Below are positions 1 through 5,392 of a stretch of 9,014 nt of DNA, piece by piece (within the stretch, counting starts at the first letter, position 1; each line of letters starts with the position of its first letter). The stretch is taken from positions 1,113 through 10,126 of the forward strand of contig MGZO01000052.1 of the NCBI GenBank assembly GCA_001802655.1, read 5' to 3'. Both the position numbers and the translations under genes were made by a program. The stretch comes from Hydrogenophilales bacterium RIFOXYD1_FULL_62_11 (lineage in GTDB: Bacteria > Pseudomonadota > Gammaproteobacteria > Burkholderiales > Thiobacillaceae). The notes beneath the pieces were generated by a model. That model had not been told where the DNA came from, searched no databases, and saw only the letters and a program-made list of their open reading frames with translations.

Positions 1-1
1 G

Positions 2-79
2 GAAACCCGCACCGCCGCGGCGGCCGTGGCCATGCGGCGCCTGCAGTTGCCAACGCTGGCCGATACGAAAAAGCCCTGA
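2..79 (+). CDS. C-terminal end of an unrecognised protein (partial)
   Basis: An open frame enters from the left edge and ends at a TGA at 77-79, giving 25 residues that finish MRRLQLPTLADTKKP. The stretch is Ala/Arg-rich and GC-rich like ordinary coding DNA of this genome. Too little is present to name a family. Its last codons form the left arm of a hairpin at 71-100, a common position for the end of a gene, and this is the main support for it being real. It would converge on the leftward TetR gene. Confidence 0.35.
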   Translation, partial: ETRTAAAAVAMRRLQLPTLADTKKP

Positions 80-100
80 GCGGAACTGCGTTCAGGGCTT
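68..100 (-). terminator. Intrinsic terminator for leftward transcription, possibly bidirectional
   Basis: AAGCCCTGA (71-79) pairs perfectly with TCAGGGCTT (92-100). The stem can extend inward by three pairs (one G-U), leaving a six-base loop. Read on the minus strand the stem is followed by five T (A-run at 68-72 on plus), so it fits as the terminator of the leftward TetR gene. The plus-strand side lacks a T-run, so stopping the rightward gene there would be weaker. Confidence 0.6.
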
Positions 101-364
101 GAACGGAAACGGAGCGCGTTCTGGTTTGACGGGATTTCCCTGATGGCAATTGGCCAGGATCAGTCGCTCAGGGTAATCATCATGCGCGTCTGGAAGTCGG
201 CCATTGCTGCCCGTGACGTCAGCTTCGTTCAATAACTGGTGTCTCGCCCCTTGCAGACGTGGACACTACACCCGACCTGAGTAACCGGCGCCAGTGGTGA
301 AGGACGGCAGCCGAGCACAACTAGCCATTCAAGGTAGGGTATCGCTGCAGTGAGCGGAGGATAT

Positions 365-979
365 TTACCAGTCTAGGGTCGGCAACTCGATTCCACGCAA
401 GAATATATTCAGAATTCCTTTGACGTAATACTCCACGCCCGCCCCCCCATTCCCTTCTTGCTCGTCTAGGCTCAAGGTGATCATCACTTGCCGTACCAGC
501 GCGATATAACTCAGCACGGCGAGACGGGTATCTATTGACTTGATCGTTCCAGTCTCCTTCATTTCTTGGAGGCTTAGTTCGATGTACTCAGACAAACCTT
601 TCCAGTGATTCGAGAAAAACTTTTCTTGTATCTCGTCGCCGTCGATCAATGATCGCAACTCAATTCTGACTGAGTCAGCATCCCTGATTCGGCCCTTCAC
701 AAATATGACGGTCATCCGGTAGAGAACATTGGCAAAGTCCGATGGGCCAGACAGGACGGCGTCAACGTAGTCCTCGCGTTCACAAGCCAAATCGTTGATC
801 ACCTCTTCATACAACGCTTCCTTGGATCGAAAGTGTTGATAGAGGACAGCCGGACTCACTTTGCACGCTTCTGCAATCTCGTTGACCGACACTCCGTGCA
901 AGCCCAAGCGTGCAAACAGCCTCTTTGATTGTTCCATGATTTCGGCCCGGCGTTGACCAGCCTTCAATTTCGGTTTCAT
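365..979 (-). CDS. TetR/AcrR-family transcriptional regulator
   Basis: This is a predicted cytoplasmic DNA-binding repressor of 204 residues, a usual length for TetR proteins. The N-terminal helix-turn-helix is clear: an alpha-1 helix around residues 12-26 (RRAEIMEQSKRLFARLG), then VSVNEIAEACKVSPAVLYQHF at about 30-50 with the typical LYxHFxSKEAL end. The remaining ~150 residues are the variable ligand-binding and dimerisation domain, so the inducer cannot be read. The start was chosen at 979 because GGAG lies 9 bases upstream of that ATG. An in-frame ATG at 997 would give 210 residues, but it has no Shine-Dalgarno and abuts a probable operator. The gene is divergent from a nitroreductase-family gene, and the gap between them carries two matching palindromic elements. 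By analogy with NemR-type regulators it probably represses itself and the reductase and is released by an electrophile or quinone-like compound; the ligand is inference. Confidence 0.93.
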   Translation of the reverse strand: MKPKLKAGQRRAEIMEQSKRLFARLGLHGVSVNEIAEACKVSPAVLYQHFRSKEALYEEVINDLACEREDYVDAVLSGPSDFANVLYRMTVIFVKGRIRDADSVRIELRSLIDGDEIQEKFFSNHWKGLSEYIELSLQEMKETGTIKSIDTRLAVLSYIALVRQVMITLSLDEQEGNGGAGVEYYVKGILNIFLRGIELPTLDW

Positions 980-988
980 TTTAAAACT

Positions 989-992
989 CTCC
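989..992 (-). promoter_or_regulatory. Ribosome-binding site setting the TetR start
   Basis: GGAG on the minus strand lies nine bases upstream of the ATG at 979. It lies inside the longer reading frame that begins at 997, and the upstream ATG has only A/T-rich sequence before it, so 979 is the likelier start. Confidence 0.6.
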
Positions 993-998
993 GCCATA

Positions 999-1012
999 TG
1001 AACGTTTATTTA
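999..1012. promoter_or_regulatory. Probable TetR operator, regulator side
   Basis: TGAACGTTTATTTA matches 13 of 14 positions of the element at 1110-1123. Its core TGAACGTTTA is an imperfect palindrome. It lies directly upstream of the regulator's ribosome-binding site, where a bound repressor would block the regulator's own transcription. Confidence 0.6.
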
Positions 1013-1078
1013 TATTTTAATAGTATACGTAAATTCAATTACATATCTGTGAGTTTGACATTTTAACGATTATTTTGG

Positions 1079-1109
1079 TTGACATTAAAAGTTACTCATT
1101 CATTATAAG
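1079..1109 (+). promoter_or_regulatory. Likely sigma-70 promoter of the nitroreductase gene
   Basis: A perfect TTGACA lies at 1079-1084. The -10 candidates overlap at 1102-1109: ATTATA at 17-base spacing, or TATAAG (5 of 6 to consensus) at 19. The region is AT-rich and the start codon lies about 60 bases downstream. The palindrome at 1106-1123 overlaps the -10 and the expected transcription start, which suits repression by exclusion of RNA polymerase. A second TTGACA at 1055-1060 has no good -10 partner. Confidence 0.55.
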
Positions 1110-1123
1110 TGAACGTTCATTTA
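1106..1123. promoter_or_regulatory. Probable TetR operator, nitroreductase side
   Basis: TAAGTGAACGTTCATTTA is an 18-base inverted repeat with one mismatched symmetric pair, around a perfect TGAACGTTCA core at 1110-1119. Size and symmetry fit a TetR dimer site. It overlaps the -10 region of the probable nitroreductase promoter and has a near-identical partner at 999-1012. Confidence 0.7.
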
Positions 1124-1153
1124 CTTTAGTGTTTAATGGGCTTTCACCTAAAC

Positions 1154-1160
1154 TTGGAGG
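1154..1160 (+). promoter_or_regulatory. Ribosome-binding site setting the nitroreductase start
   Basis: TTGGAGG, a near-perfect Shine-Dalgarno, ends eight bases before the ATG at 1169. The in-frame ATG at 1136 has no comparable site and lies upstream of this one, so 1169 is preferred. Confidence 0.75.
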
Positions 1161-1168
1161 ATTTTGAA

Positions 1169-1858
1169 ATGGAAGCAGTCCAACGTAAACCCGTAGAAGC
1201 CGATCTCAGCCTTGAAGAGGCCATCAGAGGCCGACGTTCCGTTCACTACTTTGCCCCTGGGGCCAGGGTGCGGGACGAGCAATGGGCGAAGCTATTTGAA
1301 CTCACGGCTTTAAGCCCCTCCTCGTTCAACTTTCAGCCTTGGGACTTTGTCATCGTTGACGACCAGGGCCGTAAGGAACAGCTCCTCCCCCTCTGCTGGG
1401 GCCAGAGGCAGGTCGTTGATTGTGCAGCCGTAGTGGCTGTGCTAGGTGACAAGAACCCCCACCGCCGCGACGCGCAAATCCTGCAGCAGTTCCAGGACAA
1501 TGGCTATATCGACGAGCAAACCAAGAACGCCTACATGGGCGCGGTCGATGTCGTTTACCCGGATGAAGCTCGAAAGATCGAGCATGCCGTCGGTGGTGCA
1601 TCTCTCGCGGCGATGACCTTCATGCTGGCCGCACACGGGATGGGCCTCGCAACGCTCCCGATGATCGGATTCGACCCCGCTGGGGTTCGTGGGCTACTCA
1701 AGGTTCCTGATGAATACATCATCACCATGCTTATTGCGGTCGGGGAATCGGCAGACAGAAACCTGCCGCGTCAGCAGCGCCGGCCGCACGAAGAAATCGT
1801 CCACTGGGAAATTTTCGGCGGGAACCGCAAGACAGTTCATTTGGATTTGGCCAGCTGA
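1169..1858 (+). CDS. Nitroreductase-family FMN-dependent oxidoreductase
   Basis: A 229-residue cytoplasmic flavoprotein expected to transfer electrons from NAD(P)H through FMN to nitro compounds, quinones or similar acceptors. Family motifs are present in order: GRRSVHYF at 21-28 (FMN phosphate-binding RRS near the N-terminus), SPSSFNFQPWDFVIV at 49-63 (the conserved S-x-x-N-x-QPW block), and HGMGLATLPMIGF at 156-168 followed by LKVPDEYIITMLIAVGE, the usual C-terminal flavin-site region. Length is normal for the single-domain family. The start at 1169 follows a strong GGAGG; starting at 1136 would add 11 residues without a ribosome site. It is divergent from the TetR gene and its promoter overlaps a probable operator, so it is likely induced when the regulator binds its ligand. 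Family assignment is firm. The natural substrate cannot be told, and a role in removing reactive electrophiles is inferred from the regulator pairing. Confidence 0.9.
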   Translation: MEAVQRKPVEADLSLEEAIRGRRSVHYFAPGARVRDEQWAKLFELTALSPSSFNFQPWDFVIVDDQGRKEQLLPLCWGQRQVVDCAAVVAVLGDKNPHRRDAQILQQFQDNGYIDEQTKNAYMGAVDVVYPDEARKIEHAVGGASLAAMTFMLAAHGMGLATLPMIGFDPAGVRGLLKVPDEYIITMLIAVGESADRNLPRQQRRPHEEIVHWEIFGGNRKTVHLDLAS

Positions 1859-1890
1859 GCCAAGGGATCGTCACCAATGCGAGAACTATC

Positions 1891-2342
1891 ATGAACAAGC
1901 TTGCAGGTAACGAGGAAGACTTTCTGTTTGCTGGCGACTACGAAGTGGTCGGACCAGACCCTGCCTTGGGATTCGAAGTCGTTGCCGGCATGGGGGGTAG
2001 GGTCGGCGGGAATGACTCGGCAGCCGAGCAGCTTGCTTCCCATGTCCAGCAATCCAGGGTCGTCAAAGCATTCAACATGATTACCGCAGACAATTTTCCG
2101 AACCAGGATTTCTATGGGGGCCCGCTCAGATCATGTACTGCAGTGACCACGACAGTGCGAAAGATGTTGCCCGGTCGCTGATCGAGGCAACGGGATACGT
2201 TCCGAAGGACTGTGGTGCCCTCAGCAATGCCCGGTATGTCGAAGGCGTGGCGATGCTTTCGCTCCAGCTTGCGTTCTGGGAGGACATGGGAACGGCCTGG
2301 CGAATCAAGATCATCGACAACAGTAGTTCAGTAGCGGGGTGA
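1891..2342 (+). pseudogene. Truncated, frameshifted NADPH-dependent F420 reductase-like remnant
   Basis: Two overlapping frames together match the C-terminal half of the COG2085 'predicted dinucleotide-binding' family. Frame one (from 1891) carries GGNDSAAEQLASHV, then SRVVKAFNMITADNF and DFYGGP. Frame two continues with PAQIMYCSDHDSAKDVARSL, then GALSNARYVEGVAML, and stops at 2340-2342. The switch falls in the run GGGGGCCC at 2116-2123. Restoring one G or C would join FYGG to PAQIMYC in a single frame. The N-terminal Rossmann region with its glycine-rich nucleotide-binding motif is absent between the nitroreductase stop and 1891, and no Shine-Dalgarno precedes the ATG. So the gene appears broken twice, although the frameshift alone could be a homopolymer sequencing error. 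Residues before GGNDSAAEQ (about 1891-1995) do not align confidently with the family. Its former role was presumably a nicotinamide-linked reductase next to the nitroreductase. Confidence 0.65.
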
Positions 2343-2354
2343 GGCGCCGCTTTT
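2333..2354 (+). terminator. Weak possible terminator before tusA-like gene
   Basis: AGCGG (2333-2337) can pair with CCGCT (2347-2351) around a nine-base loop, followed by TTTT. The five-pair stem is short, so this may only be a partial stop or chance. It overlaps the last codons of the broken reductase gene. Confidence 0.25.
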
Positions 2355-2394
2355 CAAATCGTCTCTGATTCATTTTATTAACGAAGGAAAAACC

Positions 2395-2622
2395 ATGAAA
2401 TTTGACAAGGAACTTGATGCGCGCGGGTTGAACTGCCCCCTTCCGATTCTGCGGACCAAGAAAGCGCTTGCTGATATGGCCGGGACGCAGGTTTTGCGGG
2501 TCGTAACAACGGATCCTGGATCGGTAAAGGACTTCGATGCGTTTGCGCGGCAAACGGGCAACAAGCTCCTCGCTAGCGCCCAAGCGAACAACGAGTTCGA
2601 GTTCTTTATCGAACGCGTCTAG
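2395..2622 (+). CDS. TusA-family sulfur-carrier protein
   Basis: A 75-residue cytoplasmic protein of the TusA/SirA/YedF family, whose members hold sulfur as a persulfide on one cysteine and pass it on, for example to tRNA thiolation, molybdopterin synthesis or dissimilatory sulfur pathways. The signature is complete: DARGLNCPLPILRTKKAL, with the reactive Cys at residue 14 inside CPxP. It is followed by the usual beta-alpha-beta core (VLRVVTTDPGSVKDF) and the C-terminal strand EFEFFIERV. Length is typical. GAAGGA lies six bases upstream of the ATG. It is downstream of the nitroreductase and the broken reductase gene in the same direction, so it may share their transcript, although a ~50-base gap and a weak hairpin separate them. 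Orthology to TusA itself is not established, so no symbol is given. Family assignment is firm; pathway partners are not visible in this window. Confidence 0.93.
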   Translation: MKFDKELDARGLNCPLPILRTKKALADMAGTQVLRVVTTDPGSVKDFDAFARQTGNKLLASAQANNEFEFFIERV

Positions 2623-3132
2623 GAGGCCCAACCCGAAGACTGCGTGTGGCCAACGCCCTCACTGGGCGCACATGCAGCCGCTTCTTGATATCGTAAGTCT
2701 TGCCGCGGTTTCCAGTCTTTTCTCTCCAACATCGTCCGTCAACTGTTATTGCCCATTCAAGAAACGGCGCTAGTCCATCAATGACGTTCGGGTGACTATT
2801 CAAGGCTGTTGCCTTGAATCTGCATCGGATACTTGCCATTGCGCCTATGATGGGTTGACTGGCAGAAGTGGGTCGGGAGTTCGCGTTCACGAGGTCAAGA
2901 AGCTGTCATTCATCACGGCTTGCGGCTGAGTGGCAGGTAACCGATGCATGGCTGACCGAGTCTGACCTGAGGCTCAAGGTCGGCTTCGGCCGAGAAGCTG
3001 CCACCCGACAACGCCAGCCTCAGCGGCGAAGCGGGTCGATAACGGGCAAAGCCAATCTGTATGTTTTGCCAGCTCAAGCCTGGCCCTGCCTGATGCGGGT
3101 CGCCATGCCCTCAAGAACACGCCAGCCCATCG
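2623..3132. other. Gene-poor intergenic region, about 510 bases
   Basis: I recognise no gene here. The reading frames on both strands (minus 2606-2890, plus 2868-3194) lack ribosome sites, family motifs and coding-like composition. Visible structure is limited to a perfect nine-pair hairpin at 2798-2819, a five-pair stem closed by the stable C-UUCG-G tetraloop form at 2980-2993, and a CGCCC/GGGCG hairpin with loop TCACT just after tusA without a T-run. The region separates the TetR/nitroreductase group from the amide locus and could be decayed mobile or coding DNA, but nothing in it proves that. Confidence 0.5.
2798..2819. repeat. Perfect short inverted repeat (hairpin)
   Basis: ATTCAAGGC (2798-2806) and GCCTTGAAT (2811-2819) are exact reverse complements around the loop TGTT. 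Neither strand has a following T-run, so it is not a standard intrinsic terminator. Function unknown. Confidence 0.6.
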
Positions 3133-3687
3133 CTACTTCGCGCGCAGCCCGCTCCAGCCTTTTTCCTTCATGCACAGCAGCAGGCCGCGCGTGACCATCT
3201 GGGTTTGAGGGTCGGGCCGGTGGGCTTCGCCCAAGCGGGCCACGCAGGCTTCCGTATCCGCCTGCAGGCTTGCTGCGCCGCTGCCGGTTTTCCACCACGA
3301 GCTGACCTTGAAGGTATCCAGCAGGTCGGGGGCCTTCTTGACCGCGGCCGGTGATGCTGCCGGCCCGGAGGCCGGGAGACTGGCTGCATTTTCGATTCGC
3401 TGGTTGCTGGGCAGGGCGCTGGCTTCGACCACCGGGTCGGCATCATCCAGCGGCTCCATCTTGTCCAGATTCTGAATGGCCCATCCCTTGTCGGCCATGC
3501 ATTTTTCCACCGCTGCCGCATCGCCCGCGTTCGCCTGGCAGGACTTTTTTGCGGCTTCCAGATCGCCCGCACTGGCGCCGCGCTTGTAGGCCAGTTCGCC
3601 GCAGCCGCTCGACAGCAGTGCGGCCAGCAGCAGGCTGCAGCCGCTGCGAATATATCGGTTTCGGGTGACATGCTGCGTCGTGTTCAT
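3133..3687 (-). CDS. Probable small lipoprotein with two CMxxKGW motifs
   Basis: A 184-residue protein I cannot assign to a named family. The N-terminus has basic residues (RNRYIR), then a hydrophobic stretch SLLLAALLSSGC at 18-29. Cys29 in SSGC fits the looser lipoprotein pattern, although Ser rather than Leu/Val at -3 is not ideal, so lipid attachment in the periplasm is likely rather than certain. The mature part has two related segments: C50 to CMADKGWAI (Cys63) and C148 to CMKEKGWSGL (Cys172, near the C-terminus). They are joined by an Ala/Ser/Pro-rich linker (about 88-122) that looks disordered. The two cysteines in each segment could form disulfides in the periplasm. The start at 3687 is chosen because GGAAGAG lies just upstream; an in-frame ATG at 3729 lacks a ribosome site and would place extra charged residues before the signal. 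It is divergent from the porin, with a 211-base gap. Function is unknown; an envelope role is inferred from export. Confidence 0.75.
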   Translation of the reverse strand: MNTTQHVTRNRYIRSGCSLLLAALLSSGCGELAYKRGASAGDLEAAKKSCQANAGDAAAVEKCMADKGWAIQNLDKMEPLDDADPVVEASALPSNQRIENAASLPASGPAASPAAVKKAPDLLDTFKVSSWWKTGSGAASLQADTEACVARLGEAHRPDPQTQMVTRGLLLCMKEKGWSGLRAK

Positions 3688-3690
3688 GGG

Positions 3691-3697
3691 CTCTTCC
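3691..3697 (-). promoter_or_regulatory. Ribosome-binding site setting the lipoprotein start
   Basis: GGAAGAG on the minus strand lies three bases upstream of the ATG at 3687 (five from the GGAAG core). The alternative ATG at 3729 has no such site. Confidence 0.5.
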
Positions 3698-3757
3698 AGG
3701 GTCGTGTTTCGATGCCGAAAATCTAACATCCAATCGATAAATCAGTCCCTTAACCGC

Positions 3758-3771
3758 ATACGTAAGATGAC
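3758..3771 (+). promoter_or_regulatory. Shared 14-base motif upstream of the porin
   Basis: ATACGTAAGATGAC occurs here, about 130 bases before the porin start. The identical 14-mer lies in the opposite orientation at 6953-6966, about 105 bases before the binding-protein gene. The flanks do not match, so it is not a longer repeat. A common regulator site is a reasonable guess; I cannot name the protein. Confidence 0.4.
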
Positions 3772-3845
3772 TTATTTCCCTCCTCGCGGGCCGTCGATAA
3801 CCTGAGACCGTGTTCAAAAAGCTGAATGCGTTTCGGGCAGTCAAG

Positions 3846-3880
3846 GTGCGGTCGGCACTGCCGGTCGGGTGCGATTTTTT
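3846..3880 (+). promoter_or_regulatory. Possible leader attenuator before the porin (weak)
   Basis: GTGC (3846-3849), GCAC (3855-3858) and GTGC (3869-3872) can pair in two mutually exclusive ways. The second pairing is followed two bases later by six T (3875-3880), just before the ribosome site at 3888. A separate pairing GGCAGT (3836-3841) with ACTGCC (3857-3862) would also compete. The stems are only four to six pairs, so this may be chance. Confidence 0.25.
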
Positions 3881-3887
3881 AATCAAC

Positions 3888-3893
3888 GGGGAG
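3888..3893 (+). promoter_or_regulatory. Ribosome-binding site setting the porin start
   Basis: GGGGAG lies five bases upstream of the ATG at 3899. The alternative in-frame ATG at 3869 has no such site and would place ten extra residues before the signal peptide. Confidence 0.7.
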
Positions 3894-3898
3894 TTGAA

Positions 3899-5020
3899 AT
3901 GACATTTGAGTTTAAACAAGGCCAGTTGCTTACGGCCATTGCTGCGGCGGTCATGCTGCCGGCCATGAGCGCTCACGCGGGCGGCACGATCACCTTTGGT
4001 GAAGACAAATCCATCAGTGTCGGGTTCGGCATGCGCAGCAGTTTCAGCAGCGTCGAAAACGCAGCGCCCAACGGCACGTCCAACTCGCAGGATTTCAGCC
4101 TGGACAGCGCCCGCATCTATCTGTCCGGCTCCCTGAACAAGCACATCAAGGGCATGCTCAACACCGAAAAGGATATCGCGGGCCAGGGTTTCCAGGTCAT
4201 CGATGCGAACGTCCAGTTTGCGATCGCGCCTGAGCTGACGATCTGGGCGGGCCGTTTCCTGTCGCCCAGCGACCGCGCCAACATGGCCGGCCCTTACTAT
4301 TCGCTGGGGGGCGGCTACTGGGCGGGCATCGCTTCACGCTACGGCTACAACGGCGGCCACATCGGGCGTGACGACGGCGTCGCGGTCGTCGGCAGCCTGA
4401 TGGGCGGCAAGCTGGCCTACGCGTTTGGCGCGTTCGAAGGCAATACCGCGTTCCAGATTGCTCCGGTCACGCTCGGTACGCGCACCGGCTCGGATGGCCT
4501 GATGTATGCCGGGCGGGTGCAGGTCGACTTCTGGGACGCTGAGCCGGGCTACTACGGCACCGGGAACTACCTGGGCAGCAAGGACATTCTGGCATTCGGC
4601 ATTGCCGGCAGGAGCCAGAAAAACGGGGCCTATTCGACCACCGCAACGGGCGATTACGCGTCTTACAGCATCGACTTCCTGATGGAGAAAAAAGGGGTGG
4701 GCCCGGGCGCGCTGTCGATCGAGGCGGCGGGTTACGACTACGACACCAGCGATGTCTTTCTCAGCGAGCAAGGCACGGCCTACTCCGCCGGCGTTGGTTA
4801 CATCTTCGACCAGAAAGTGGGTTGGGGGCAGTTCCAGCCGTTTGTCCGCTACCAGAAATTCAGCCCCGACAACGACATCGACACCAAGCGTTACGACGTC
4901 GGCGTGAACTACATCATCGATGGCTACAACGCCCAGGTGAGCACGGTTTACTCCAACACGGACGTGACCGGTGCCAGCGACGTGGATGCGATCAGCGTCG
5001 CACTGCAGGTCCAGTTCTAA
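3899..5020 (+). CDS. Outer-membrane porin of the amide/urea locus (FmdC-like position)
   Basis: A 373-residue beta-barrel porin. The signal peptide is clear: a short charged start, hydrophobic LLTAIAAAVMLPAM, and a cleavage site AHA|GG after residue 27. The mature chain has no other long hydrophobic helix and shows alternating polar/aromatic strands such as GTITFGEDKSISVGFGM, SARIYLSGSL and YDVGVNYIIDGYNAQVSTVY. It ends VALQVQF, with the C-terminal Phe recognised by the BAM assembly machinery. The start at 3899 follows GGGGAG. In Methylophilus methylotrophus the fmd cluster begins with a porin gene (fmdC) followed by a binding protein and permeases for short amides and urea. This porin sits in the same relative place, so passage of amides or urea through the outer membrane is the likely role. 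That role is inferred from context; porin sequences alone rarely show selectivity. A 12-pair hairpin follows the stop codon. Confidence 0.85.
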   Translation: MTFEFKQGQLLTAIAAAVMLPAMSAHAGGTITFGEDKSISVGFGMRSSFSSVENAAPNGTSNSQDFSLDSARIYLSGSLNKHIKGMLNTEKDIAGQGFQVIDANVQFAIAPELTIWAGRFLSPSDRANMAGPYYSLGGGYWAGIASRYGYNGGHIGRDDGVAVVGSLMGGKLAYAFGAFEGNTAFQIAPVTLGTRTGSDGLMYAGRVQVDFWDAEPGYYGTGNYLGSKDILAFGIAGRSQKNGAYSTTATGDYASYSIDFLMEKKGVGPGALSIEAAGYDYDTSDVFLSEQGTAYSAGVGYIFDQKVGWGQFQPFVRYQKFSPDNDIDTKRYDVGVNYIIDGYNAQVSTVYSNTDVTGASDVDAISVALQVQF

Positions 5021-5028
5021 TGATGCGG

Positions 5029-5057
5029 GATGGGTGCGGCCCCGCGCTGCGCCCATC
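5029..5057 (+). terminator. Hairpin after the porin gene
   Basis: GATGGGTGCGGC (5029-5040) pairs with GCTGCGCCCATC (5046-5057) as a 12-pair stem with two G-U pairs and the loop CCCGC, eight bases after the stop codon. Only a poor T-run follows (5068-5070), so it may be a partial terminator or protect the 3' end of the mRNA. Confidence 0.5.
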
Positions 5058-5102
5058 GTGTCGATGCTTTAAAGCCAGATTGCAGTTTCCTTTTTTCAAC
5101 AG

Positions 5103-5244
5103 AAGTTCACCTCGCAAACCGTCGTGAATTCCTGAAATTGACCGTGCCTCAAGCCCGCTGACATTGTCGGGCCTGGCTGGCCTGTCAGCCCTCTCCGCCG
5201 ATCCCATCAAGGTCGGCATCCTGCATTCCCTGTCCGGCATCTGA
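5103..5244 (+). pseudogene. Vestigial N-terminus of a second ABC substrate-binding protein gene
   Basis: Three short frames together read as the start of a UrtA/FmdD-type binding protein. Frame at 5103: KFTSQT. Frame at 5114: NRREFLKLTVPQAR then stop, a Tat-type twin-arginine signal. Frame at 5161-5244: TLSGLAGLSALS, then ADPIKVGILHSLSGI and a stop. The last segment is the conserved beginning of the mature domain; the intact gene at 7070 has VTVGQLHSATGTMAISE at the same place. The match ends where GTMAISE should follow, and nothing of the remaining ~370 residues is present before amiE. No start codon or ribosome site survives, and at least two indels separate the frames. It resembles the intact downstream protein only at the family level, so it is the relic of a different paralogue rather than a recent copy. 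Its place right after the porin is where an fmdD gene is expected. Confidence 0.72.
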
Positions 5245-5383
5245 TCGTCTTGATCATGCAATAAGCGTTCCATCGTTTGCGTGGCAGGCATGTCCGGCTT
5301 ACGTCGAATTGCGTATTCGCCTGGACAGTACTAACCCCTACCATCATCAACCGAAACCCGGCATGACGCCGGCAAGTCTATTT

Positions 5384-5387
5384 GGAG
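5384..5387 (+). promoter_or_regulatory. Ribosome-binding site setting the amiE start
   Basis: GGAG lies five bases before the ATG at 5393. It confirms the 346-residue form over an in-frame ATG further upstream. A small hairpin, CCGGC/GCCGG with loop ATGAC (5358-5372), lies just ahead of it. Confidence 0.75.
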
Positions 5388-5392
5388 AAGAG

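Noticed and set aside
1861..1995. A tandem partial duplication of the reductase domain (DFLFAGD then ALGFEVVAG resembling a second C-terminal segment)
   Set aside because: The resemblance is loose and short; it cannot be told from random similarity without an alignment.
2606..3194. Minus (2606-2890) and plus (2868-3194) frames as small hypothetical genes
   Set aside because: No Shine-Dalgarno, mixed low-complexity composition and no known motif; more likely chance open frames.
3780..3898. Sigma-54 (-24/-12) promoter before the porin, as expected for nitrogen-controlled genes
   Set aside because: No GG-N10-GC arrangement with acceptable flanks was found here, nor before amiE or the binding-protein gene.
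3443..4144. A 233-residue minus-strand frame spanning the lipoprotein/porin gap
   Set aside because: It overlaps both real genes out of frame and crosses their divergent control region, with no recognisable motifs.
4334..5056. A 240-residue open frame on the minus strand inside the porin gene
   Set aside because: It is a shadow of high-GC codon bias opposite the porin, whose signal peptide, start and C-terminal Phe are all convincing. No ribosome site or motif supports the minus frame.
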